From Amycolatopsis marina (GTDB taxonomy: Bacteria > Actinomycetota > Actinomycetes > Mycobacteriales > Pseudonocardiaceae): a stretch of 64,000 bases of DNA. The stretch is taken from the NCBI RefSeq assembly GCF_900111885.1, contig NZ_FOKG01000017.1, positions 1-64,000 on the forward strand, written 5' to 3'. Below the pieces are notes generated by a model, which was not told where the DNA came from, ran no database searches, and saw nothing but the letters and a program-made list of their open reading frames with translations. Below are positions 24,044-32,412 of this stretch, one piece after another. Each line of letters starts with the position of its first letter. Within the stretch, counting starts at the first letter, position 1. The position numbers and the translations under genes were made by a program.

Positions 24044-26614
24044 TTATGGGCGGGTGCGGCGGGGATCGGTCGTGGGTGGCCGGGTTGGTGGCACCCGCCG
24101 TCCGGTCGGCGCGGCCCGTGTCCTGGTGGCGGTGCTGGGAGCGCTGATGTGGGGTGTCGTGTCAGCGTTCGGGGTGCTGTGCGCGCGGCGCTGGGCACGC
24201 AGGACAGACCGGATTTCCCGTGCTCGCCCGGGTATGGGGTCGGGCAGGGGTGTGGTGGTCATGGTGAAGGGCTCGGTTTCCTCGCCGTGCACGACGAGGC
24301 GGGTGGCGGTGTGGTAGACGCCGAGGTGGGACAGGTCGTGATCGGACAGTCGGGGTGCGGTGTGGCGGGCGAGTTCGCGGGCGTCTTCGGGGCTGGCGGA
24401 GAAGAAGATCTTTGAGCGGGCGTTGGTGGAGATGCCTTCCTTCAGTTCCCGGGTCAGCTGCCCGAGGTGCTGGTGCGCCAGCGTCATCGACACCCGGAAG
24501 CCACGGGCTTCGGCGAGCATGTCCTCCAGGGGATACGGCAGATTCAGGAAGTTGTGGCATTCGTCGATGACGAGGCTGGCGTCGGGACGCAGTCGCTGTG
24601 GAACGCGGGCACGGGCGGTGGTGGCCTGCCAGGTCCGGGCCACCACCAACGACCCGACCAGCCGGGTGGTTTCCTCCCCGAGTGAGCCTTTCGGGATGCG
24701 CACTAGGCAGATGCCGCCCTCGTCGAGCACCTGCGTCATGTCCACAGTGGAGCGGCCTCCGGCGATGGCCTCTTTCACGAAGGGCCGTAACAGAAACGCT
24801 CTGAGTTTGTTCATCAACGGTGAGATCACCTGGGAGCGAGAGCTGTCGGTGAGGTCGTCGTACCACTGCCAGAACCCGATCAGAACCGGATCGGTGAGCC
24901 CGGCGGTGATCCGGGACCGGAACGCCTCACTGGCCAGAAGTTTCGGGAGATCAGCCAGCGTGGGCACGCCTTCCTGAGCGCGCAGCGTCAGGCACGCGGC
25001 GCGCATCAAGTCGTCGGTGCGCGGCCCCCAGAACGCCGAGTACACCCGCCGGAACACCGACACGAGATTGTCCACGTCACGGTCGGTTTCGCCGCCCTCC
25101 AAGGGGTTGAGGATGGGTGGGCGGTGGCGGGAGTCGGCGTCGAAGAGCACCACCCGCTGCGCGGCCGAGCGCGGCAGCCGGTTGAGCACGTCGGTGACTA
25201 GGTCGCCTTTGGGGTCGATCACGACGATCCCGCGGTGGTGGTCGGCGTCGTCGAGGATCATGCTGCCCAGCAGGGTCGACTTTCCGCTGCCGGTGGCGCC
25301 GAGCACGTGGAGGTGGTGGCGGGCGTCGGCGACGCGCAGGCCGACCGGGCGGGCGTGTCCGGTGTCGGCCTGCCCGAGCGGTTTGACCTCGGGGCCTGGC
25401 GTGGCGACTCCGGGCGGCGGGGCGACCGCTTTGGCGCCCGCGCGTTCGACTCCGGGGATTTCGGCGTCGGTGGGCAGGTGCGCGATCACCGCCAGTTCCG
25501 GGACCGACAGCAGGTCTCCGCGATCGAGGCGCCGCTCGGCGAGGGTGTGGGCAGGCTGGCGCAGCCGGGTGCGGGTGTAGTGGTTGTGCTCGGTGTAGGC
25601 GGCGAACGCGGCAGCCAGCGCATGTGCCCGGCCCCGGGCGATGTCGCGGGCCTGGCGGGCCAGCTCGTCAGAGGTGTCGCCGGACAGGTCGGTGGCGACG
25701 GCGTAGCGCACGACGGTGTCGTACTGGGAGCCGCGCTGTTTGCCCACTATGGCCTTGTTCTGGGCGGAGTATTCCAGCGACAGCTGCGGATCGGTGCTGA
25801 TCCGCCGCGAGTCCGCGCTCCGGCCACTTCGGGTGGCGTTCGCGCCCGGGCTGATCGCGTCGAGAACCCGGCCACCGAAGCGACCCGAGGAGCCCTGGTG
25901 CACCCGGCGGGCGGCGCGGCGGGCCTGGGTCACGCGGCGCCCGGTGACCGGGCGGGCGAGGATCTGCACGCAAGCGCGCTCGTCACGGCCCAGGCCCACC
26001 GGGGCGCCCAGGAGCCCCCGGATCGGGTCGGCGTCAAACGCCGTGCGGATCGGCAGCGACTCGGATCGGGCCAGACGCAGGTGACCGCCGACGGTAATCC
26101 GCCGCCACCCCGTCTTCACGGCGGGGAAGGGGGGCGTGGCGGGGGTGGTGCGGGTGTGCGAGCCGGGCCAGGCGGCCTCGATGGCCCGCTCCACCAGGGA
26201 CGGGGGGATGGGGCCGGGGACCCAGAACTGCACAGTGACGCCGTGCTCGCCGAACACATACTCCATCGCCAGGTGGGGTTGCCCGGCCCACCACCGTCGC
26301 CAGGCCGGGCGCAGGAGCCCGACGAGGTTGGACCAGACCGCGGCTGCGCCGGCGGGATCGACGGTGGGCGGGGCGAGCACGGTGATCCGGCGAGCATCGA
26401 CCTGCAACACGGCGTGACGGCGACGACGCCACCAACCGCGCACCACGAACGCCCCCGCCAAGACCACGGCCAGGGTGGGGACGGCGACCGGCCCGCACAC
26501 CAGCGCCCAGCCGCGCAGGGCGGCGAGCAGGGTGAGGCCGGTACCGCTGGGGTCGCGCAGATAGTCACCCACCCAGCTCTGCATCACCGGAAATACCGCA
26601 CGACGCACGGCCAT
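24044..26614 (-). CDS. TraD/TraG-like conjugal coupling ATPase
   Basis: An 856-residue protein; ATG 26614 is chosen because AGGGAG lies 7 nt before it. An N-terminal membrane region (about residues 27-62) is followed by a large soluble domain. The FtsK/TraD-type motor has Walker A GATGSGKS at 439-446, IVVIDPKGDLV, Walker B SLVIDECHNFL, and ELKEGISTNARSKIFF near the end. The C-terminal 60 residues are a disordered Thr/Pro/Arg tail. Coupling ATPases deliver the DNA-relaxase complex to the type IV channel at the inner membrane. The neighbouring genes (VirB4 upstream, Replic_Relax downstream) fit that role. Confidence 0.8.
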   Translation of the reverse strand: MAVRRAVFPVMQSWVGDYLRDPSGTGLTLLAALRGWALVCGPVAVPTLAVVLAGAFVVRGWWRRRRHAVLQVDARRITVLAPPTVDPAGAAAVWSNLVGLLRPAWRRWWAGQPHLAMEYVFGEHGVTVQFWVPGPIPPSLVERAIEAAWPGSHTRTTPATPPFPAVKTGWRRITVGGHLRLARSESLPIRTAFDADPIRGLLGAPVGLGRDERACVQILARPVTGRRVTQARRAARRVHQGSSGRFGGRVLDAISPGANATRSGRSADSRRISTDPQLSLEYSAQNKAIVGKQRGSQYDTVVRYAVATDLSGDTSDELARQARDIARGRAHALAAAFAAYTEHNHYTRTRLRQPAHTLAERRLDRGDLLSVPELAVIAHLPTDAEIPGVERAGAKAVAPPPGVATPGPEVKPLGQADTGHARPVGLRVADARHHLHVLGATGSGKSTLLGSMILDDADHHRGIVVIDPKGDLVTDVLNRLPRSAAQRVVLFDADSRHRPPILNPLEGGETDRDVDNLVSVFRRVYSAFWGPRTDDLMRAACLTLRAQEGVPTLADLPKLLASEAFRSRITAGLTDPVLIGFWQWYDDLTDSSRSQVISPLMNKLRAFLLRPFVKEAIAGGRSTVDMTQVLDEGGICLVRIPKGSLGEETTRLVGSLVVARTWQATTARARVPQRLRPDASLVIDECHNFLNLPYPLEDMLAEARGFRVSMTLAHQHLGQLTRELKEGISTNARSKIFFSASPEDARELARHTAPRLSDHDLSHLGVYHTATRLVVHGEETEPFTMTTTPLPDPIPGRAREIRSVLRAQRRAHSTPNADTTPHISAPSTATRTRAAPTGRRVPPTRPPTTDPRRTRP

Positions 26615-26681
26615 AACGAAGCTCCCTTCCAGCAAGAACGCGTGCGAGACAAGGACAAACAGCGAGCGGCTCAGGGCCACC

Positions 26682-28655
26682 TCACGCGGGATCGAGGTCG
26701 ACCTGCCCCGCGTCGTCGAACCCGTCGCCGGCGGGCTCCGCGTCGGCGCCCACGTCGAACGAGTCGGCGGTGTCGGCGGGGCCGAGGTCGATGTAGGCGC
26801 CGGCGAGGCCGTGGTCGGTGGCGTCCGGATCGTCGTCGGCGAACCGGGCGAGTTCGGCGGGATCGGTGGTGATGAGGAAGTTCTCGGTGGGGGAGGCCAG
26901 CGACTCAAACGCCACCCGCTGCGTCCCGGAGCTGAGAAGGCCCTGGCCGCGGTCGGCCGAGAGCAAGTACTGCCGCTCTCCGGCGGAGAGGTTGAACGCC
27001 TCGCAGATCTGGTCGATGACTTGCGGGGCTTGGCGGAGCAGAACTTGCGTGGCGGCGTTGCTGACGATGGCTTTGCCCAGATCGCTGCCGAGCAGGTCGG
27101 CGGCGTCCTGGGTGGCCGTGGTCAGCCCGCACCAGTGTTTGCGGGCGGCTTTGGCCAGACGGAACAAGAACCGCGCGGCCTCGGGCTGCTGCATGAGCAG
27201 CCCCGCCTCGTCGACCACGACCAGCCGGGGCCGCCGGTAGGCCGGGTTCGAGACGCGGCGCCAGACGGTGTCGAGCACGAGCAGGGTGCCGATCGCGCGT
27301 AGCTCGTCGGGTAGATCCCGCAGGGAGAACACCACCAGGTGCCCGTCGGGGGTGGCGGTCGTGGGTCCGTCGAACAGATCGGCGAACGCTCCGTCGACGA
27401 ACGGATGCAGCCGGGCGGCGAGGTCGGCGGCCACGGTGTCACTGTTGTCGCCGGTGGTGGTGAGGGTGTCGCGCAGGTCGCGCAGCAGCGGCGCGGGGCG
27501 TGTCCAGGTCCGGGGGTCGTCGGTGATGCCTGCTCGGTGGTAGGTGGTGGTGATGGCGGTGTCGAGCACCGCGCGTTCGGCGGCGGTGATCTCCGCGCCA
27601 AAGAGCACGGCCACGACGGTGTGCAGGAACAGGCTGCGGCGTTTGAGCGCGTCCTGGGGGGCGGTGTGTCGCCCGCGCGCGTCGGTGTGCACGGGCAGGT
27701 CGAACGGGTTCAGCCGCACCCCGCCCGCGCCGAGGTGCACGTAGGTGCCGCCGACCTGGGCGGCCAGTCGGGCGTATTCGTCCTCGGGGTCGACGACGAA
27801 CGCCTGCACCTCGTCGGCTGCCCATCCGTCCTCGTCGTGGCCGAGGGCGCGGTAGAGGCTGCGCAGCGTCTCCAGCTTGACCAAGTACGACTTACCCGCG
27901 CCACTGCGGCCGAGGACAACCGAGTTGTAGTTGTCGCACGCGAATCTGTCCCAGTGCACGAGCCCGGACGAGCCGATGTTGTAGCCGTAGAGCACCCCGC
28001 TCGGCGCCGAGGTCGTCGGGTCGGTCGGCGGCAGATCCGGCGAGGTGAACGGATAGGCCGCGCTGACCGCGGCGGTGTCGAACGTCCTCTTCAATCCTAA
28101 TGGGTCCAGCCCGAGTGGCAGGGTGCTCACCCAGCCCTGCAACGCCCGGTAGGTCGCGGGTTTGGCGTCGAGCAGCAGCGACGCGCACAGCGACCGCAGT
28201 GCCGAGACCTCCTCGGCGAGGGACGTCTCGTCCGGGGCGTGCACGGTCAGGTACAGCCCGAATCGGAACAGGCGCCCGTCGCCGCGGGCGATACGCCGCG
28301 AGAGGTCGGCGGCGTCCTCGGCGGCGGCGTCGAGCTCGGGGTCGTCGAGCCGGTCGTGCCGGGAGTTGTGCCGCCTGCTGGATTCGAGTTTGGCGCGTTG
28401 TTTGCGCAGTCCGCTGGCGGCGGTGGCCGGATCGACCGGCTGGACGTGGACCGAGACGTCCAACCGCGCCGGGTAGGTCAGCAGGGGCGCCAGCCAGCCG
28501 GGGTAGACCTCCTGCGGATACCCGGTGACCCCGAAGCTCGCGACGAACTCGTTGCCGACCTCCAAATGCCGGGCCGACACCGACAACGAGTCCGGGGTGA
28601 ACGCCCCTGCCGCTCCAGAGCGGGCTGGGGTGGTGTGGTGGGTTGTGCGTGCCAT
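26682..28655 (-). CDS. virB4: VirB4-family type IV secretion ATPase
   Basis: A 657-residue cytoplasmic ATPase that powers pilus or channel assembly. The N-terminal domain contains FGVTGYPQEVYPGWLAPLL, typical of TraC/VirB4-like proteins. Walker A GRSGAGKS is at 249-256, then AFVVDPEDEY, GGVRLNPFDLP and Walker B RLVVVDEAGLLM, with TQDAADLLGSDLGKAIVSNAATQVLLRQ near the end. An acidic Asp-rich tail closes the protein. ATG 28655 lies 23 bp after the 3' end of a group II intron. In the spliced transcript this start would sit 6 nt after the PrgI stop, so the intron separates two originally adjacent genes. Confidence 0.85.
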   Translation of the reverse strand: MARTTHHTTPARSGAAGAFTPDSLSVSARHLEVGNEFVASFGVTGYPQEVYPGWLAPLLTYPARLDVSVHVQPVDPATAASGLRKQRAKLESSRRHNSRHDRLDDPELDAAAEDAADLSRRIARGDGRLFRFGLYLTVHAPDETSLAEEVSALRSLCASLLLDAKPATYRALQGWVSTLPLGLDPLGLKRTFDTAAVSAAYPFTSPDLPPTDPTTSAPSGVLYGYNIGSSGLVHWDRFACDNYNSVVLGRSGAGKSYLVKLETLRSLYRALGHDEDGWAADEVQAFVVDPEDEYARLAAQVGGTYVHLGAGGVRLNPFDLPVHTDARGRHTAPQDALKRRSLFLHTVVAVLFGAEITAAERAVLDTAITTTYHRAGITDDPRTWTRPAPLLRDLRDTLTTTGDNSDTVAADLAARLHPFVDGAFADLFDGPTTATPDGHLVVFSLRDLPDELRAIGTLLVLDTVWRRVSNPAYRRPRLVVVDEAGLLMQQPEAARFLFRLAKAARKHWCGLTTATQDAADLLGSDLGKAIVSNAATQVLLRQAPQVIDQICEAFNLSAGERQYLLSADRGQGLLSSGTQRVAFESLASPTENFLITTDPAELARFADDDPDATDHGLAGAYIDLGPADTADSFDVGADAEPAGDGFDDAGQVDLDPA

Positions 28656-28720
28656 GGGTGTCTACCTGCTTTCGATCTGTCGGGTAGGCCCCCCGCATTG
28701 CTGCGGGGGAGCCCCCCTCA

Positions 28721-28754
28721 GAACCGGACGTGCACCTTTCGGCGCATCCGGCTC
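28721..28754 (-). ncRNA. group II intron domain V
   Basis: On the minus strand the 34 nt start GAGCCGGATGCG, continue with the tetraloop-like CGAAAGG, and end CACGTCCGGTTC. The GAGCCG...CGGTTC ends pair and enclose a second helix, the hallmark of the catalytic domain V. The maturase stop codon overlaps its first bases. It is followed at once by the domain VI stem (GGGGGCTCCCCCGC region). Confidence 0.85.
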
Positions 28755-30522
28755 AAGCAGGTCCCAAGGACCGTGCAGAAGGGAGCTCCAGGGGGCCACG
28801 CTGATTGCCAATTGCGTGGTGACTGCGGTGGCAGTCGGCGTGGACGAGCATGGGGGATTGCGCATGGTGTCCTCCGGTTGATCGGTAGATCAGGCCGTCC
28901 GTGGTGCGGGTGCGGTGTAATGCCGCGAACCAATTCGCCCAGTCACGTACTGAGTCAGGTTCGTAGCCCGCGCCCGCGATGAGGTCCAGCCCGCAGAGTG
29001 GGCAGAGCCCTTTCTGTTTCGCAGCAAGGCTGACGTGGAATTGCCCGTCAGCCTGTGGGTGCCTGCGTTTCCTTGTCCGCGCGGCCCAGTAGTCCGTCAG
29101 GCTCGGGTCGTCTTTGGACGCCATTCCCTTGACAGGGATGTGCCGTTGGATGACGGTCCACACGAACTTGTACAGGTACCGTCCACTGTGATGATCACCG
29201 AACACCCAGTGGTCGTCGCGCCGGGAATGGAAGCGCCCGAAGTACCGGTCCTTGGTCCATGACCGGCTTTTCCGGGGATGCCGCCGCAGGGCCCATCTCC
29301 ATGTCCTGTGCCACACATAGTGATCCAGGTCGGCGAAGATTTCCTTGGCTACCGCACCGCGGTAGTAAGTGGCCCAGCCCTTGATCAACGGGTTAAGACG
29401 CTGGATCAGCAGCTCCGTGGTCGTGCTCTGCTCGACGATCCGGCGAATCTTGTCCTTGACCCGTTTCACCGCCTCGGCGCTGGGCTTGATGAGCGTCTTC
29501 GGACCGTACGTCCTCACATTGAAGCCGAGGAAGTCGAAACCATCCTGGAGCCGGACGATTCGTGTCTTGTCCGGATGGATGGTCAGCCCGCGTGGCTCCA
29601 GCCACTCGGCCAGTTTCTCCTTGACCTGCTCTGCCTCAGCCTTCGAGGTGCAGAACACCACAAAGTCATCGGCGTAGCGGACCAAGAGCGGCACCTGGGC
29701 CCTCTGCCTTTCGGTGAGATTGTCCAGGTCGCCGATAGCGGCTCCCATGCCGTGCAAGGCGATGTTCAGCAGAAGCGGGCTGATGACACCGCCCTGGGGA
29801 GTTCCCTCCCCGGTGGCAATGAATCGCCCGTCCTGCATCACACCGGCCTTCAACCACCGGAGGACTGCCCCAGCAGCGGGGAAACCTCCGATAGCGTCCA
29901 TCAGGCGGGTGTGGTCGATCCTGTCGAAAGCGCCGGCCAGGTCCGCGTCGAGAACCCACGTGCGGCGAGCCGTGCTGCGCGCGGTGAGCCGGAAGATCTT
30001 CTCGATCGCGTCGTGACAGCCACGTCCAGGGCGAAAACCGTAGTTCTTGCCCTCGAACCGCGCTTCCCATTCAGGTTCCAGGGCGTTCTTCACCCTGGCC
30101 TGCTGCGCCCGGTCCCGAATCGTCGGGATACCGAGCGGACGGGATTTCCCACCAGCCTTAGGGATATGCACTCGCCGTACCGGCCTGACATCGGTTGCGG
30201 GCTCGGTGGCGAGTGTCCTCGCCAATCTGCCTCGCTCCTGTGCCGTCAGAGCCCTCGCCCCGTCGATGCCGGGAGTACGGCGCCCCGCGCTCAGCTGCGT
30301 GACCCGGCGAACACTCACCAGAGTGTTCGCGCGGGAGCGCAGCATGAGCTTCTGGAGATTCCGGACCTTCTTCAGGTCCCCTTCCTGCGCGGCCGTGAAG
30401 ATCCGTTGCCTCAGTCGCCGTACGTCCCGTTCGGCCTGCGCCCAGTTGATGCTGTGCCAGGCTTGCGCGTCGCCCGTGGCCTCGTTCAACGGAGGCACCG
30501 CCATGTCGGCTACCGCGTCCAC
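28753..30522 (-). CDS. ltrA: group II intron reverse transcriptase/maturase
   Basis: A 589-residue intron-encoded protein. The RT domain shows RRVHIPKAGGKSRPLGIPTIRDR, NYGFRPGRGCHDAI, the palm motif WVLDADLAGAFDRID, GTPQGGVISPLLLNI and the catalytic LVRYADDFVVF (YADD at 283-286). The maturase X domain follows (LNPLIKGWATYYRG). The C-terminus has an HNH-type endonuclease-like zinc site, GLCPLCGLDL...MLVHADCH. It appears intact, so the intron may be mobile and able to splice. The protein splices its own intron and reverse-splices it into DNA targets. Confidence 0.92.
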   Translation of the reverse strand: MDAVADMAVPPLNEATGDAQAWHSINWAQAERDVRRLRQRIFTAAQEGDLKKVRNLQKLMLRSRANTLVSVRRVTQLSAGRRTPGIDGARALTAQERGRLARTLATEPATDVRPVRRVHIPKAGGKSRPLGIPTIRDRAQQARVKNALEPEWEARFEGKNYGFRPGRGCHDAIEKIFRLTARSTARRTWVLDADLAGAFDRIDHTRLMDAIGGFPAAGAVLRWLKAGVMQDGRFIATGEGTPQGGVISPLLLNIALHGMGAAIGDLDNLTERQRAQVPLLVRYADDFVVFCTSKAEAEQVKEKLAEWLEPRGLTIHPDKTRIVRLQDGFDFLGFNVRTYGPKTLIKPSAEAVKRVKDKIRRIVEQSTTTELLIQRLNPLIKGWATYYRGAVAKEIFADLDHYVWHRTWRWALRRHPRKSRSWTKDRYFGRFHSRRDDHWVFGDHHSGRYLYKFVWTVIQRHIPVKGMASKDDPSLTDYWAARTRKRRHPQADGQFHVSLAAKQKGLCPLCGLDLIAGAGYEPDSVRDWANWFAALHRTRTTDGLIYRSTGGHHAQSPMLVHADCHRSHHAIGNQRGPLELPSARSLGPA

Positions 30523-31185
30523 GTTGTTCCCTTCCGTCGTCTAACTCGGCTGCTGGTAATGACTTCTGTGTGCTCGGTTGTCCTCACGGACCCACCAGAC
30601 CCGCGTGGGCTCCCTTTCGGGCCCGGCCACCATGGGCCGGTATCCGCCGGGTTATGCGCAGCGGCTGAGGTGCCGGGTGCTGCGGTTTCCCCTGGGCTTT
30701 CGCCCCAGCGGCGTTCGCTTCTCGGGTCTTCCTGTTCCCGCAAGGGAGTTCTGCCGTGGTTGCCCGTGGCTTACCGAAACGCATCCGCTTCGGACCCTTA
30801 CGGGGTTTCGCTGTTCCGCTCCTTCCAGAAACGACCTGCGAGGACGTCCCCTATACCCCGGACCCGGTGGTGATCACGCCGCCCGATAGACGACTCGGAC
30901 GGCCACGTGGGCTTCTCAACCCGGTGGGCCATTAACCGCCGATTGCTTGCCATGACGCGGTCTGACTATGACGAGGCTTCATCAGGGATTCACTTGTGTT
31001 CGTCCGTCAGGTCTTCTCCCCGCCCCGTGGCTCCGCCATGGCTCGGCAGTGCCCTTCGGGCTTTCCGGGAGGCTTCTCCCCACGCCGTTACCAGCGCAGT
31101 TCGCTCCCTGGGAGACCGGCTCAGTGATCACTTAGCCGGAGCGACAGTCCACCTCCTTCTTGTCGCCACTGGGCAGAGCGGCTTT

Positions 31186-32400
31186 TCAGCTCGCACCGTC
31201 GTCGTAGTCCCAGTCCTCGTCCACCGGCAGCCACGGCCCCACCTGCGACCGCGTGGACCCGGATGCCTCGCGGGTTCGCGTTATGCGGTCCGGTTGTGGG
31301 GCCGCTGCATGGTCGGGGTCGTCGGGGCCGTAGAGGTCGGTGAAGGTGGCGGTGGCGGTGACGACCTCGTCGGCGGCGGCCAGCTGCGCCGAGGGCGGCA
31401 GGAACGTGTCGGGGTTGCACGCCGAGGCCAGCACGCCGGTCGCGGCGGCGGCGTCGAGCGGGGTGGCCACGATCCCGGCGGGGGAGAGCAGGTCGATGGC
31501 CTCGCCGAGGCGGCGCACGAGCCGTTGCTCGGCCGCCTGCCGCAGCCCCTCGTCCACCGACTGCTCGTCCCGGCGCCGCCGCCACGGCACCACGCTCGAC
31601 GGGGGTGGCGGGCCGGTGCGCAACGGTTCGCGCAACACGAGCAGCACCTGACGGCGCAGCAGATCAGTGTGCGCGGTGAGCTCGGCGAGGTAGTCCGCGT
31701 GATCCCGCGCGGCGGCCTCCAGCGCCGGGTGGGGCAGTCCGCCGGCGCGGGCGCGGAGTTCGGCGATCTGGGGTGCGAGGTCGAGTCGTTCGGCCCGAAT
31801 GAGGATCTGTACCGGTGCGGTCAGGCTGTGCAGGTAGCGGGCGAAGGACGCGACCAGCGCCTCCTGCTCCCCAGTGGTGCGCAGGGAGAAGTTGACGGTG
31901 GAGCAGACGGCGATGACCGCGAGTCCGTCGCGGGCGAGGTTGATGATGCCGGCCTGCGCGCCGGTGTCGGCCACGCCGGTGGCCGGAAGCTCCAGCGGCG
32001 CCGGGGACACCGCCTCGGTACCGGCCGAGGTGGGACGGCGTCCTCTGCTGCCCCGGCGTGTGGCGGGGTGTGGGGCGGTCAGCCACGCCGGGGCCGCGCG
32101 CACGCCCTCGGGTGCCGCGACCCGATGGCGCGGGGACAGGCGCTGGCGGATCGCGGCGACGACGAGCCTGTCCAACGGCAACCCGTCGCGCTGTCCGAGG
32201 GCCAGGGCGGTGACCGCGACGCCGACCGGCACCGCGACGATCAGGAACACCGGCAGCGGCACCAGATCCCGGGTCAGCGAGTAGAGCCCGTAGAGCAGCA
32301 GTCCGGCGACGCCGAGGATCGCCAGCTGGCGGGCGGTCAGCGGCCCCAGCACCCGGTCCGGGCGATCGACGTCGGCGGGCACACGCACAGGAGCAGTCAT
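31186..32400 (-). CDS. PrgI-like type IV secretion protein, 3' end altered by intron
   Basis: A 404-residue protein. Residues about 5-75 match PrgI/VirB3-type proteins: VPADVDRPDRVLGPLTARQLAILGVAGLLLYGLY with two closely spaced transmembrane helices. A long cytoplasmic region with Arg/Ala-rich helices follows (LDLAPQIAELRARAGGLPHPALEAAARD). The genomic frame ends DYDDGAS-stop, but the last codons lie inside the group II intron. After splicing the tail would read DYDDEIESR-stop. It starts 12 nt after the TrbL-like gene in the same operon and probably docks VirB4 to the membrane channel. Confidence 0.75.
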   Translation of the reverse strand: MTAPVRVPADVDRPDRVLGPLTARQLAILGVAGLLLYGLYSLTRDLVPLPVFLIVAVPVGVAVTALALGQRDGLPLDRLVVAAIRQRLSPRHRVAAPEGVRAAPAWLTAPHPATRRGSRGRRPTSAGTEAVSPAPLELPATGVADTGAQAGIINLARDGLAVIAVCSTVNFSLRTTGEQEALVASFARYLHSLTAPVQILIRAERLDLAPQIAELRARAGGLPHPALEAAARDHADYLAELTAHTDLLRRQVLLVLREPLRTGPPPPSSVVPWRRRRDEQSVDEGLRQAAEQRLVRRLGEAIDLLSPAGIVATPLDAAAATGVLASACNPDTFLPPSAQLAAADEVVTATATFTDLYGPDDPDHAAAPQPDRITRTREASGSTRSQVGPWLPVDEDWDYDDGAS

Positions 32401-32412
32401 GGCGACCAGACC

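Larger units (their letters stand above)
28679..31196 (-). mobile_element. group II intron with maturase ORF
   Basis: On the minus strand the element begins GTGCG at 31196, the consensus GUGYG 5' end. It ends ...CCTACCCGAC at 28679, an AY 3' end, for a length of 2,518 nt. A 34-nt domain V (28,721-28,754) and a GC-rich domain VI hairpin precede the 3' end. The maturase occupies 30,522-28,753; the 670 nt before it would hold domains I-IV. Removing 28,679-31,196 joins the PrgI-like frame to a short new tail and a stop just before virB4. That outcome independently supports both borders. Confidence 0.85.

Noticed and set aside
25235..26872. A 545-codon plus-strand frame opposite the TraD-like gene
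   Set aside because: Gly/Arg/Ala-rich mirror of a high-GC gene, with no motif and no ribosome-binding site.
29278..30873. A plus-strand frame opposite the maturase
   Set aside because: The opposite strand has a full, motif-complete reverse transcriptase; this frame has no motifs.
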